Assembly: GCA_016926735.1 (NCBI GenBank)
Contig: JAFGOA010000215.1
Span: 1-64,000 of the forward strand
Length of the DNA: 64,000 nucleotides
From: Promethearchaeota archaeon
Lineage (GTDB): Archaea; Asgardarchaeota; Lokiarchaeia; Sigyniarchaeales; SOKP01
Direction of reading: 5' to 3'
The notes under the pieces were generated by a model. It was not told the DNA's origin, did not search any database, and saw only the letters and a list, made by a program, of their open reading frames with translations. The stretch's first letter is position 1. Each line of letters starts with the position of its first letter. The position numbers and the translations under genes are program-made. This document shows positions 53,963-62,519 of the stretch, piece by piece.

Positions 53963-56158
53963 TTATTTTATAAAATATTGATCACAAATTTTATCTAATT
54001 CTATTTTAGTCATATTAGACATTTCTACATAATTATTAGCTAACATTTGTAATTCTTGAAAAATTTGTTTATTATCTGTTATTTTAAAGAGTAATTTTTC
54101 TAATTTTGCCATTGCTGAATATGAATGCCCTTTGAAAACATATCCAAAGAGCAAATTCTCTTTTGATTGGAAAATTATTAAATATTCCCCATGTCTTATT
54201 CTATCTATTGACCCTGATGATGAGAATGCTTCCTTTCCAAATATGTTAATTGCTGAAATAAACCCTGCAATTAAGTCACTATCCTTAAAATGTATATCTT
54301 CAAATGATTTACTATACAAGCAATGACCATCTATTACTTTTAAAATAACAAGATAAATTGGATCATCAGCATTATTTGGTATATCATCTATTTTAGAACG
54401 TATCATTTTGGAAAATAAGAATTCATGTTTTGATTCATTAATTCTTTCTTGTAGGGGCATATTCATGGCCATTCTTTCTTCCCAGAGATCAATATTTGCT
54501 AATATTGAATCATGTTCATTAGAAATTTTATTAGCTAATAATTTTAACTCATGTTGATTTGCTATTTTTTGAGCCTTGGTTAGTAGTGCACGAGCCTCAT
54601 CTATTTCTAATTTAATTAAGGCGATTTTTGCTTTTAAAAAATATGTTTCTGTTAATAAATTATATAAATATTGAGATTGAGCGATTTTAAGAATTTGATT
54701 GGAGAGATCTTCAATTTCAGTAAGAATAGTTAGATCTCCGGTCAATTCTAATTCATATATTAATACTTCACATAAATTGACCATTGCTTCTATAGATATT
54801 TCGTGTTCAATAATATTTTCTTTACTAATATCTTTAAAAATCAAAGCAGCTTGCATTTTATCTCGTAAACGTTCTTTGGATTTTAGAATAATTCCTTTAG
54901 TTAATCTGTATATTTGGTCTATTTGCTTATTATCAGAATTTTTTAAATTGATTTCATATAACTTCTCTAAATAATTCTCTAAGTTTTTTGAATCATCATT
55001 CTCAATTGATAAATGGATAAGATAATAATATGCTTTAGCTATTGAGATATTGAATCTATGAGTCCGCAATATTACAATTTCTTCTTTATGTAATAATTCT
55101 AATGCTTCTAATAGATTTTTCTTAGCAATTTCGAATTCTCCTAGTTCTCCATATATTTTACCTATCGCAACCAAATAAATAGGTCTTAATCTCGCTTTAT
55201 CATCAATTCCTATAGTATCCAGACTTTTTGTATATAATTCTAGACTCTTTTTTAATTCTCCCTTCTGATCATAAACCATTCCCATAGAAAAATATGCATG
55301 GGCAATTTGATTAATAGAATTATTTTGTTCGTTTATTTTTAAAGTGTTTTTAAAAGATTCTAAAGCCTTTTCGAATTCTCCTTTTGTTAAATAATAATAT
55401 CCAAGTAAATAATAACAATTTGCTTCTATATGTTTATAATTATTCTTTTTGGCGATTTTAAGAATATCATGTGCTTTTTTTTTTGTAAATTCTAAATCTC
55501 CTTCATGATATTTAACCCATCCCAAATTAATAGTATTCCAAATTATTCCGACTAAATTTTTTTTTTCTCTAGCTAATTCTAGACTTTCTAAAGTATAATT
55601 TTGAGAAGCTTTAAAATCCCCTATATAGTACGTTAAAGTACCTAAGTTATATAATGTCCAAATTAATCCATAAGTATCCTTAAGATCTAGTCTTATTTTA
55701 TAACTTTTTTTAAAATATTCAATTGACTCACGTATTTTGTTCATATCATAGTAAATACGACCTTTTAAATAATAAAAATATGCTTCTCTATATTTTATTT
55801 GTACTAAAGGCATATAATCTATATTATTTAATAATAATTCACCTTGACTTATCAGATCAAGGCATTCATTTATTATTGATAATTGAGAACCATTCTCTAC
55901 GCATGCTATAATTGCATCAATTTCTCTTAGTAAATTAAAGCTTTCTTGAGCAAGTTTCATCATTTCCTGGGCCATTTTATAACCTTCTCTAAATTCACCA
56001 TTATCTAAACAAATGAAACTTTGAACATATTTTTTAATCAATATATCATCATCAGAAAGTCCACTCTTTTTTTCTATTGAATTAAGTAATTCAAGAGCCT
56101 CTTTAAATTGTCCATTAATTAAATTGTTTTCTAATTGTTCAATTTTAGAGTAAAACAT
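53963..56158 (-). CDS. tetratricopeptide-repeat protein with C-terminal longin/roadblock-like domain
   Basis: A 731-aa cytoplasmic protein. Residues about 1-540 are about 12 TPR units (YNLGTLTYYIGDFKASQNYTLESLELAREKK; AYFSMGMVYDQKGELKKSLELYTKSLD), a protein-binding superhelix. The last about 170 residues (YLVILKVIDGHCLYSKSFEDIHFKDSDLIAGFISAINIFGKEAFSSSGSIDRIRHGEYLIIF) form the sensor-like domain also found in the 7TM protein at 43873. TPR plus this module is a common Asgard signalling architecture and suggests a GTPase- or receptor-linked scaffold. The gene is single and convergent with grpE. Confidence 0.85.
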   Translation of the reverse strand: MFYSKIEQLENNLINGQFKEALELLNSIEKKSGLSDDDILIKKYVQSFICLDNGEFREGYKMAQEMMKLAQESFNLLREIDAIIACVENGSQLSIINECLDLISQGELLLNNIDYMPLVQIKYREAYFYYLKGRIYYDMNKIRESIEYFKKSYKIRLDLKDTYGLIWTLYNLGTLTYYIGDFKASQNYTLESLELAREKKNLVGIIWNTINLGWVKYHEGDLEFTKKKAHDILKIAKKNNYKHIEANCYYLLGYYYLTKGEFEKALESFKNTLKINEQNNSINQIAHAYFSMGMVYDQKGELKKSLELYTKSLDTIGIDDKARLRPIYLVAIGKIYGELGEFEIAKKNLLEALELLHKEEIVILRTHRFNISIAKAYYYLIHLSIENDDSKNLENYLEKLYEINLKNSDNKQIDQIYRLTKGIILKSKERLRDKMQAALIFKDISKENIIEHEISIEAMVNLCEVLIYELELTGDLTILTEIEDLSNQILKIAQSQYLYNLLTETYFLKAKIALIKLEIDEARALLTKAQKIANQHELKLLANKISNEHDSILANIDLWEERMAMNMPLQERINESKHEFLFSKMIRSKIDDIPNNADDPIYLVILKVIDGHCLYSKSFEDIHFKDSDLIAGFISAINIFGKEAFSSSGSIDRIRHGEYLIIFQSKENLLFGYVFKGHSYSAMAKLEKLLFKITDNKQIFQELQMLANNYVEMSNMTKIELDKICDQYFIK

Positions 56159-56436
56159 GATTTAGCTAGATTGATTATAAGATTAAAAATGATTTAATAT
56201 ATTCTTTTTACTGTAAAAATAATCTAAAATTCACCATAAAAAATTTTGCATTTTAATATTAAAAAATTAATTATACCGCTTATACCTATGAAAAAAATGA
56301 TTTTCTATTTTTTTTATATTTTATTTAAATCTTATACTTATTAATAATATAATTTCTTCTGGCTTATGCAACAATAAAAATATTAATCTTAAAACCTTTT
56401 ATATATATAAATTGATATATTAGCTAGGTAAAATAA

Positions 56437-56691
56437 ATGAGCGAAGGTCCTGATCTTCCTCCAATTCCCAGTATTGGAGAAGTACTAGGTAGGAAAGAAC
56501 ATTTTATACAAAAAGTAACAACTGTGATCAGATGCAAACAATGTGAGGGAAAGTACACAAGAATTTTTCAAAATGGAGATTATACTTTTAAAAAATTAGA
56601 TAATGAAAATTGTCCAGAATGTAAAAAAAAAACACCCTCAATAATTGTAGAAATCTATTCAGAATGGATAAACCCTAAAAAAGAAAAATAA
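56437..56691 (+). CDS. small zinc-ribbon protein, intact copy
   Basis: An 84-aa protein with two CxxC knuckles: RCKQCEGKYTR and NCPECKKKT, likely a zinc ribbon. The N terminus MSEGPDLPPIPSIGEVLGRKEHFIQKV is basic/proline-rich, with no membrane segment. Start ATG 56437 is preceded by TAGGTAAAATAA. A degenerate copy at 57970 has ATT for this ATG and an early stop. In copy 1 the following gene (56710) is broken. The two genes of this module were duplicated in tandem, and only this zinc-ribbon copy is whole. The function is unknown. Confidence 0.75.
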   Translation: MSEGPDLPPIPSIGEVLGRKEHFIQKVTTVIRCKQCEGKYTRIFQNGDYTFKKLDNENCPECKKKTPSIIVEIYSEWINPKKEK

Positions 56692-56709
56692 AATTTGTTG
56701 AAAACAGCA

Positions 56710-56907
56710 ATGTATAATATTGGATTAGAAAAATAAATTGATCAAGCAGTCGCTAGAGACTTTAAGATACATAAAATTAATAATGAAGATAAAAAAAACG
56801 ATTCTTATAAAGCATTAGAATTTACGCTATCATTTAATAATATTGAAATAAAATATAAAAGAAAAGTAGAGAGTGAAAAATATCCAATAGTTCCGAAATT
56901 TAAATAA
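56710..56907 (+). pseudogene. truncated copy of the 58243 gene
   Basis: The sequence matches the first 66 codons of the intact 58243 gene, but the ninth codon AAA-TTA has become AAA-TAA (MYNIGLEK*), and after PIVPKFK the frame ends in TAA while the homologous gene continues for 90 residues. It is therefore a double-inactivated pseudogene. Confidence 0.85.
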
Positions 56908-56990
56908 ATTTCATATAATTCCTACTATCATTCTTAAAATTTATTTCATGTAGTTTCTTCACATCAAAATAAAATTTAAAAGTCTTTTCT

Positions 56991-57284
56991 TTACAAAAAT
57001 GATGAAAGTATTAAGATACATATATAAAAAGCGAAAAAATTCAACAATATTCCCCATATACCAGAGCCTTTCTTTTTAAAACATAATATGATAATCCCAA
57101 ATATAAATCCTATAATTGATAACATAATTGGAATAAATATTAAATTTGGGAGTAAATACATTCCCATATTATGTGCTAGCAATATATCAATAAAAGGTAG
57201 ATATAGAGATATAAAAGCTAGCAATATTGTCAATTTCTTATCCGCACGATTCATATTAGGAGTTTTATTTTTATTTATATCCAT
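56991..57284 (-). CDS. small three-helix membrane protein
   Basis: A 97-aa protein with a polar N terminus (MDINKNKTPNMNRADKK) and three hydrophobic helices: LTILLAFISLYLPFIDILLAH, LPNLIFIPIMLSIIGFIFGIIILCF and GIWGILLNFFAFYICILILSSFL. No family is recognised. It lies between the two copies of the duplicated module, 41 bp downstream of the 57326 gene on the same strand, so the two are probably cotranscribed. Confidence 0.6.
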   Translation of the reverse strand: MDINKNKTPNMNRADKKLTILLAFISLYLPFIDILLAHNMGMYLLPNLIFIPIMLSIIGFIFGIIILCFKKKGSGIWGILLNFFAFYICILILSSFL

Positions 57285-57325
57285 ATTTATCCTCTTTTTT
57301 TTTTGATTTTAATTCCATATATAAT

Positions 57326-57838
57326 CTAGGTATACCCTGCAGGTGTTATTATAAATGAAAAAATAAATATAAAAATGTTAAGAATCCAAGAGGAATAAAT
57401 AAAATAAGTAATAATTGACTCATCTGATGGGATTATAGATGAAAGAATTAAAAATGCTATTCCTATTAAAGATAGTATAGTAATTGGTATTCTTTGATCT
57501 GAAATATTGTTAATATTGTAATACTGAAGGAGTGTAATCATCATAACATTTAGAGGAAAGATTAATGATATTATTAGGCATCTCCATCTTATATCAAGAT
57601 TATTATTAACATATTTATCAACTTTTTCTTCTTTCTCTTCGTAGTTTTTCTTAAAAAGATTTATAGGAATTATAAAACAATAGATTAGAATTAAGCCTAT
57701 AGGGATACCTATTAAAGGAATAATTGGAGTGAAATAAAAAATGAAATAAATTAATATGATAGAAGAAATAACTATTAATATTTCAGTAATTAATAGCATT
57801 ATAATATGATTACTTCTTTTATTCTTTCCTTTTATCAC
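57326..57838 (-). CDS. membrane protein of unknown function
   Basis: A 170-aa protein with about five hydrophobic helices: NHIIMLLITEILIVISSIILIYFIFYF, PIIPLIGIPIGLILIYCFIIPI, WRCLIISLIFPLNVMMITLLQYY, IPITILSLIGIAFLILSSII and YFIYSSWILNIFIFIFSFIIT. Between the second and third is a charged cytoplasmic loop (NLFKKNYEEKEEKVDKYVNN). It is cotranscribed with 56991. The pair sits between the two copies of the duplicated zinc-ribbon module. No homolog is recognised. Confidence 0.6.
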   Translation of the reverse strand: MIKGKNKRSNHIIMLLITEILIVISSIILIYFIFYFTPIIPLIGIPIGLILIYCFIIPINLFKKNYEEKEEKVDKYVNNNLDIRWRCLIISLIFPLNVMMITLLQYYNINNISDQRIPITILSLIGIAFLILSSIIPSDESIITYFIYSSWILNIFIFIFSFIITPAGYT

Positions 57839-57969
57839 ATAAAAGATTATATTTAATCCTTAATAAATATGTTTGGAGGAAATATATTTTCTAGAAATTT
57901 ACAACGATAAAAATATTAGCTTAAAAATTTTTAATATATATAAATTGAGATAATAGTAAGGAAAATAAA

Positions 57970-58194
57970 ATTAGTAAAGGTCCTGATCTTCCTCCAATTC
58001 CCAGTATTGGAGAAGTACTAGGTAGGAAAGAACATTTTATACAAAAAGTATCCACTGTGGTTAGATGCAAACAATGTGAAAGAAAATACACAAGAAAATT
58101 CCAAAAAGGAGATTATACATTTAAAAAACTAAATAATGTTGAATGTCCTGATTGTAAAGAAAATCCATCATCGATAATTGTAGAAATCTATTAA
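57970..58194 (+). pseudogene. degenerate second copy of the zinc-ribbon gene (ATT start, early stop)
   Basis: The frame aligns codon by codon with 56437-56691 (SKGPDLPPIPSIGEVLGRKEHFIQKV), keeping both CxxC pairs. The ATG is changed to ATT, and the TCA serine near the C terminus has become TAA, removing the last EWINPKKEK. It is either dead, or a 74-aa protein begun at ATT, which the rest of this window makes thinkable. Confidence 0.65.
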
Positions 58195-58242
58195 GAATGG
58201 ATAAACCCTAAAAAGGAAAAATATAATTTGTTGATATAAATT

Positions 58243-58716
58243 ATGTATAATATTGGATTAGAAAAATTAATTGATCAAGCAGTAGCAAGGGATTTTAAAA
58301 TTCATAAAATTACTAATGAAGATAAAAAAAATGATTCTTATAAAGCATTAGAGTTTACATTGTCATTTAATAATATTGAAATAAAATATAAAAGAAAAGT
58401 AGAGAGTGAAAAATACCCAATAGTTCCGAGATTTCAATATTTATTTGGATTTTATCCTAAAGAGGGTTTATGTTTGTTTGTTAAAAAAAAAGAACATAAA
58501 TTGGCTTTATGTGAAGGGCCGTTAGAAGAAATTAATAAAACATGTTCATTAATTCATTCATTAATGTATCTTTTAGTCCCAGCAGATAGATTTGAAGTTT
58601 ATTCATACCTTCCGGGATGTTGTGAAATTAATTGTCCTAATAGTCCTAATCAATATAAATTACGAATTAATCTCTATACAGCTAAAGATGAAGAATTAAA
58701 AACAACTAAATCCTAA
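58243..58716 (+). CDS. uncharacterised 157-aa protein, intact copy of the duplicated module
   Basis: An alpha/beta protein: MYNIGLEKLIDQAVARDFKIHK, then a beta-rich core (FTLSFNNIEIKYKRKV, FQYLFGFYPKEGLCLFVKKK). A Cys-rich segment near the C terminus (LPGCCEINCPNSPNQ) could bind metal. It follows the degenerate zinc-ribbon copy, as its own pseudogene copy follows the intact zinc-ribbon gene. The genes probably worked as a pair. I recognise no family. Its end overlaps the converging mutase small-subunit gene by 11 bp. Confidence 0.65.
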   Translation: MYNIGLEKLIDQAVARDFKIHKITNEDKKNDSYKALEFTLSFNNIEIKYKRKVESEKYPIVPRFQYLFGFYPKEGLCLFVKKKEHKLALCEGPLEEINKTCSLIHSLMYLLVPADRFEVYSYLPGCCEINCPNSPNQYKLRINLYTAKDEELKTTKS

Positions 58717-59119
58717 ATTTTCTCTTTAAATTACTTTTAACAAAATCAACAATGGTTTTAATATTTGTTCCAGGTCCATGAAACCCTTTTAATCCTTGTT
58801 CTTCTAAAAATTTTTTGTCTTCATCAGGGATGATTCCTCCAACAGCAACTAATACATCATCTATATTATTTTCCCGGAGTTTTTCCATAATTTTAGAGCA
58901 TAATGCATTATGAGCTCCACTAAGTATACTTAAGAGAACAGCATCAGGATCTTCTTGAATTATTGAATTAAGAACATCATCTGGAGTTTGATGAATACCT
59001 GTATATATAACTTCCATTCCAGCATCTCGTAAACCTCGTGCTATTACTTTTGCACCCCGATCATGTCCATCAAGACCAGGTTTCGCAACTATAACTTTAA
59101 TTTTTCTTTCTTTAGACAT
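58706..59119 (-). CDS. mcmA2: methylmalonyl-CoA mutase, cobalamin-binding subunit
   Basis: A 137-aa Rossmann-type B12-binding domain. The cofactor motif is KPGLDGHDRGAKVIARGLRDAGMEVIYTG, with the DxHxxG His that replaces the lower axial ligand of adenosylcobalamin, then LSILSGAH and VAVGGIIPDED. Together with the catalytic subunit encoded upstream it interconverts (R)-methylmalonyl-CoA and succinyl-CoA in propionyl-CoA or amino-acid metabolism. It lies 12 bp downstream of the large-subunit gene on the same strand: one operon. Confidence 0.93.
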   Translation of the reverse strand: MSKERKIKVIVAKPGLDGHDRGAKVIARGLRDAGMEVIYTGIHQTPDDVLNSIIQEDPDAVLLSILSGAHNALCSKIMEKLRENNIDDVLVAVGGIIPDEDKKFLEEQGLKGFHGPGTNIKTIVDFVKSNLKRKFRI

Positions 59120-59131
59120 ATTCTAAACTCC

Positions 59132-60772
59132 TTAAAATATCGATTCTTCAACATATATTCCAAAAATTTCCTTCAAAACAGTAATTATTTCACCTATGGA
59201 TGCATATTCTTTAACAGCATCTATAATATAAGGCATCAAATTTTCTGTTCCTTTAGCTGCTTTTTTTAATTTTTTTAAAGCATTTTCTACAACTTTATTA
59301 TTTCTTGTTCTTTTGATCTTTTCCAAATTTTTTATTTGATTTTCAGAAACTTTTTCATCAATTCTTAAAATTTCAGGATTACGACAAGATTTTGGTTGAA
59401 ATTTATTAACCGCAACAACAATTCTTTCTTTATTATCTACTTCCTTTTGATATTTGTATGATGCATTGGCTATTTCTCTTTGGAAGAAGTTCTTTTTTAT
59501 TGCAGGAATAACTCCTCCTAAATCTTCAATTTTCTTAAAATATATTTCAGCTTCCTCTTCCATTTTATTAGTTAACCATTCTAAATAATATGATCCTGCT
59601 AATGGATCAACTGTATCGGCAATGCCCGATTCATTTGCAATAATTTGCTGAGTTCTCAGCGCTATTCTAACTGACTTCTCTGTAGGTAAACATAAAGCTT
59701 CATCATAAGAATTAGTATGTAATGATTGAGTACCTCCTAAGACTCCAGCTAAAGCTTGAAGCGTAACTCTTACGATATTATTTTCTGATTCTTGAGCTGT
59801 TAAAGATACACCTGCAGTTTGAGTATGGAATCTTAATCTCATAGATTCTGGTTTTTTAGCTCCATATTTATTTTTTAATTTTTTTGCCCAAATTCTTCTT
59901 GCTGCTCTATATTTTGCAATTTCTTCAAAAAAATTATTATGAGCGTTAAAGAAGAAAGATAATCTGTGAGCAAAATCATCTATATTAAGACCTCTTTTAA
60001 TAGCTTCTTCTACATAAGCAAAACCATCTGCAAGAGTAAATGCCAATTCTTGTACTGCAGTTGATCCAGCTTCTCTGATATGATACCCACTAATACTAAT
60101 TGTATACCATTGAGGGACATTTTTAGAACAATATTCTATTGTATCAACTATTAATCTCATAGAAGGTTCTGGTGGAAAAATCCATGATTTCTGAGCAATA
60201 TATTCTTTTAAAATATCATTTTGAATTGTTCCTCTTAATTGTTCAGGTTTTAATCCTTTCTTTTCTCCAACAACTATATACATAGCTAATAATATTGAAG
60301 CAGGACCATTAATTGTCATTGAAGTAGATATTTTAGACAAGTCAATTCCATCAAATAGTACTTCCATATCATCTAATGTATCTATAGCAACACCTACTTT
60401 TCCAATTTCTCCTAAAGATTTTTCATCACTTGATTCATATCCATATAATGTTGGAAAATGGAATGCTACACTCAATCCAGTTTGACCGTGTGCAATTAGA
60501 AATTTAAATCTTTCATTTGTCTGTTTAGCGGTCCCAAAACCAGCAAATTGGCGCATGGTCCAAAACCTTCCTCGATACATATTATCGTATACTCCTCTTG
60601 TAAAAGGAAATTGACCGGGCTCTCCAAGATCTTTATTATAGTCAAAAGTCTCAACATCTTTTGGACTATATAAACGTTTAATTTCTATATTTGAAAGATT
60701 TTTAAAATTTCTTTTAATTGTATTTTTTTTATTTTCAATTTCTTTATCCTTCTTACTTTCAGATTCAATCAT
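59132..60772 (-). CDS. mcmA1: methylmalonyl-CoA mutase, catalytic (large) subunit
   Basis: A 546-aa TIM-barrel subunit binding the acyl-CoA. Typical segments are GEPGQFPFTRGVYDNMYRGRFWTMRQFAGFG, INGPASILLAMYIV, TIQNDILKEYIAQKSWIFPPEPSMRLI, ISISGYHIREAGST and LHTNSYDEALCLPTEKSVRIALRTQQI. The separate cobalamin subunit (mcmA2) follows after 12 bp, the split archaeal arrangement. The N-terminal 25 residues are charged and variable. The enzyme isomerises methylmalonyl-CoA; it is cytoplasmic. No epimerase or mutase-chaperone gene is adjacent in this window. Confidence 0.95.
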   Translation of the reverse strand: MIESESKKDKEIENKKNTIKRNFKNLSNIEIKRLYSPKDVETFDYNKDLGEPGQFPFTRGVYDNMYRGRFWTMRQFAGFGTAKQTNERFKFLIAHGQTGLSVAFHFPTLYGYESSDEKSLGEIGKVGVAIDTLDDMEVLFDGIDLSKISTSMTINGPASILLAMYIVVGEKKGLKPEQLRGTIQNDILKEYIAQKSWIFPPEPSMRLIVDTIEYCSKNVPQWYTISISGYHIREAGSTAVQELAFTLADGFAYVEEAIKRGLNIDDFAHRLSFFFNAHNNFFEEIAKYRAARRIWAKKLKNKYGAKKPESMRLRFHTQTAGVSLTAQESENNIVRVTLQALAGVLGGTQSLHTNSYDEALCLPTEKSVRIALRTQQIIANESGIADTVDPLAGSYYLEWLTNKMEEEAEIYFKKIEDLGGVIPAIKKNFFQREIANASYKYQKEVDNKERIVVAVNKFQPKSCRNPEILRIDEKVSENQIKNLEKIKRTRNNKVVENALKKLKKAAKGTENLMPYIIDAVKEYASIGEIITVLKEIFGIYVEESIF

Positions 60773-60925
60773 TTGTCATCATATTATTCAAATTACGTAC
60801 TATTTACTATTCTATCTTAATTAAATTAAAAATTTGAAAGATTATTAATTTTTTTAAACTAAATCCATATTATAGATTAATTTATATAAGAAATCCATCT
60901 GATTTATTTTAGAATTATATTTATA

Positions 60926-62056
60926 TTAAATCGCTTTATACGCTTCATTAATAGCAGAACATCCTCCACATCTTACGCATCCAGCTTTATGTTCAAGAGG
61001 ATTAACTCCCAATTCTCTCATAAATTTCCCACTATTATAATATAATTCTAATAATGATTTATACGTCATAGATAATTGTAGATCTAACTTGTTTGGCATT
61101 ACCCTCACAGGAGTTATAAAAGGAATTACTCCTATTATAACTAATTCTTGTATACTCTTAGTTAATGTTATGATATCTTCTCCTAATCCAACAAGAATAT
61201 AGGATTCTACTTGATTTTTACCAAAAATGTCTATAGCATTTTTCCAATTATCTCTATAGAGTTGATAAGAAATGTGAGATTTTCCTGGTGTTATATATTT
61301 TCTGATATTTTCATCTAATATTTCTATATGAATACCTATAGTATCTGCTCCACTATCCTTAAGTTGATTAAGATAATCTGGGTTATAAACAGGCTCTAAT
61401 TGAATGTGAATAGGTATTTTTGGATGATCTTCTTTTAGTTTTTTTAAAATATTGATATAGCGAAATACTACATTTTTTTCATTATGTTCAGAACCTGTAG
61501 TAAGAGTAATATGAGAACATCTATTTTCCCTTTTCGCTTCAGTTATAACTTCAGATATTTGTTCAGGAGATTTTTCCAATATTGTACTTTTATTATTTAA
61601 ACTTATTTCAATACCACAGAATTTACAAGCGGTTCCACATTGCCAATAATCACATTTTTGATAAATTGTTGATGCTAAACAATCAAATCCATGGACTAAA
61701 GCAATTTTACTCATTAAGATATTATCTGATGTTCTTAAATTATCTAAACAATATCGAGGTGATTCAATGAGTCGAAATACTCCCAAGGAGGATTTATTTT
61801 CTCTATTAAATACTTCAAATAAAGATTTATTTTTATATTTTAAAGATAATTCACTTTTAATGGAATTTTTCCAGAGAGCTACATTTACTAATGTTTTATT
61901 GTCTTCAAAAACAAAATATCTACCTCCATAAGGTCCAGCGCCTCCTTTTCTTCCAAAATTAGATTTAAAATAAAAGTCAAATTTCTTTTTATCAATATAT
62001 ATACCTTTATAGAGTAATTTAGTTTTATTAGCAAGAATTTTATGGATATTTGGCAT
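60926..62056 (-). CDS. radical SAM enzyme of the biotin-synthase-like type
   Basis: A 376-aa protein. The CxxxCxxC cluster for the SAM-bound [4Fe-4S] is in CGTACKFCGIE (about residue 140). The barrel motifs (HITLTTGSEH, IPIHIQLEP, GADTIGIHIEILDENIRKYI) suit the biotin-synthase/lipoyl-synthase branch. The C terminus ends in a second Cys-rich motif, GCVRCGGCSAI, probably binding an auxiliary cluster, and the N terminus has an unusual GRKGGAGPYGGRYFVF glycine-rich segment. It resembles MSMEG_0568-type radical SAM proteins, whose reaction is unknown. It lies about 150 bp upstream of the mutase operon on the same strand. Confidence 0.75.
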   Translation of the reverse strand: MPNIHKILANKTKLLYKGIYIDKKKFDFYFKSNFGRKGGAGPYGGRYFVFEDNKTLVNVALWKNSIKSELSLKYKNKSLFEVFNRENKSSLGVFRLIESPRYCLDNLRTSDNILMSKIALVHGFDCLASTIYQKCDYWQCGTACKFCGIEISLNNKSTILEKSPEQISEVITEAKRENRCSHITLTTGSEHNEKNVVFRYINILKKLKEDHPKIPIHIQLEPVYNPDYLNQLKDSGADTIGIHIEILDENIRKYITPGKSHISYQLYRDNWKNAIDIFGKNQVESYILVGLGEDIITLTKSIQELVIIGVIPFITPVRVMPNKLDLQLSMTYKSLLELYYNSGKFMRELGVNPLEHKAGCVRCGGCSAINEAYKAI

Positions 62057-62513
62057 ATCGTAAGAATAAATCTATTGTATATTCTTGAATATTATAGAGA
62101 AAATCTCATTTTCTATTATATTTATCAAATAAATTATAATTTTTATAACTAATTATGATAATTTAACACTCTTTATATTAAAAATATAGAAAAAAAATAT
62201 AATTGAATCTTAATAAAATATTTTAATTTAAATATTAGAAGGATTAAAAAAAAAAGAGAATTATATAAACACCATTTCAAACTACCTTGAGGAGATACAT
62301 TCACAGAGAAATCTTAAATAAGAGAAGATTTTGATATCTTTGAAGAAATTAGAATAAATATAAGGGTTGGCTCAAGGAAGGGAGTGTTTAATATAAATTG
62401 TTGCAAGAATGTCCAAGGAATATTCACGTAAATTTTTAATCGTTTAAAAAAAGAATATAAAAGGTTATTAAATTAAAAATATATGAAATTTTATATATGA
62501 TAATTTTCTCTAT
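62057..62513. other. 457-bp region with a possible gene remnant
   Basis: No canonical gene is seen. Between about 62268 and 62431 the base composition is less AT-rich and two overlapping plus-strand frames look coding: INTISNYLEEIHSQRNLK, then after a stop IREDFDIFEEIRINIRVGSRKGVF..CC. This is compatible with a frameshifted short gene. The rest is AT-rich promoter-like spacer. Confidence 0.35.
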
Positions 62514-62519
62514 TTGAGA

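Noticed and set aside
54132-55911. Plus-strand ORFs at 54132, 54699 and 55723
   Set aside because: All are antisense to the TPR gene, whose repeats are clear on the minus strand.
57088-57306. Plus-strand ORF of 72 aa
   Set aside because: Antisense to the small membrane protein at 56991.
59063-59269. Plus-strand ORF of 68 aa
   Set aside because: Antisense to the methylmalonyl-CoA mutase operon junction.
61582-61770. Plus-strand ORF of 62 aa
   Set aside because: Antisense to the radical SAM gene, covering its CxxxCxxC region.
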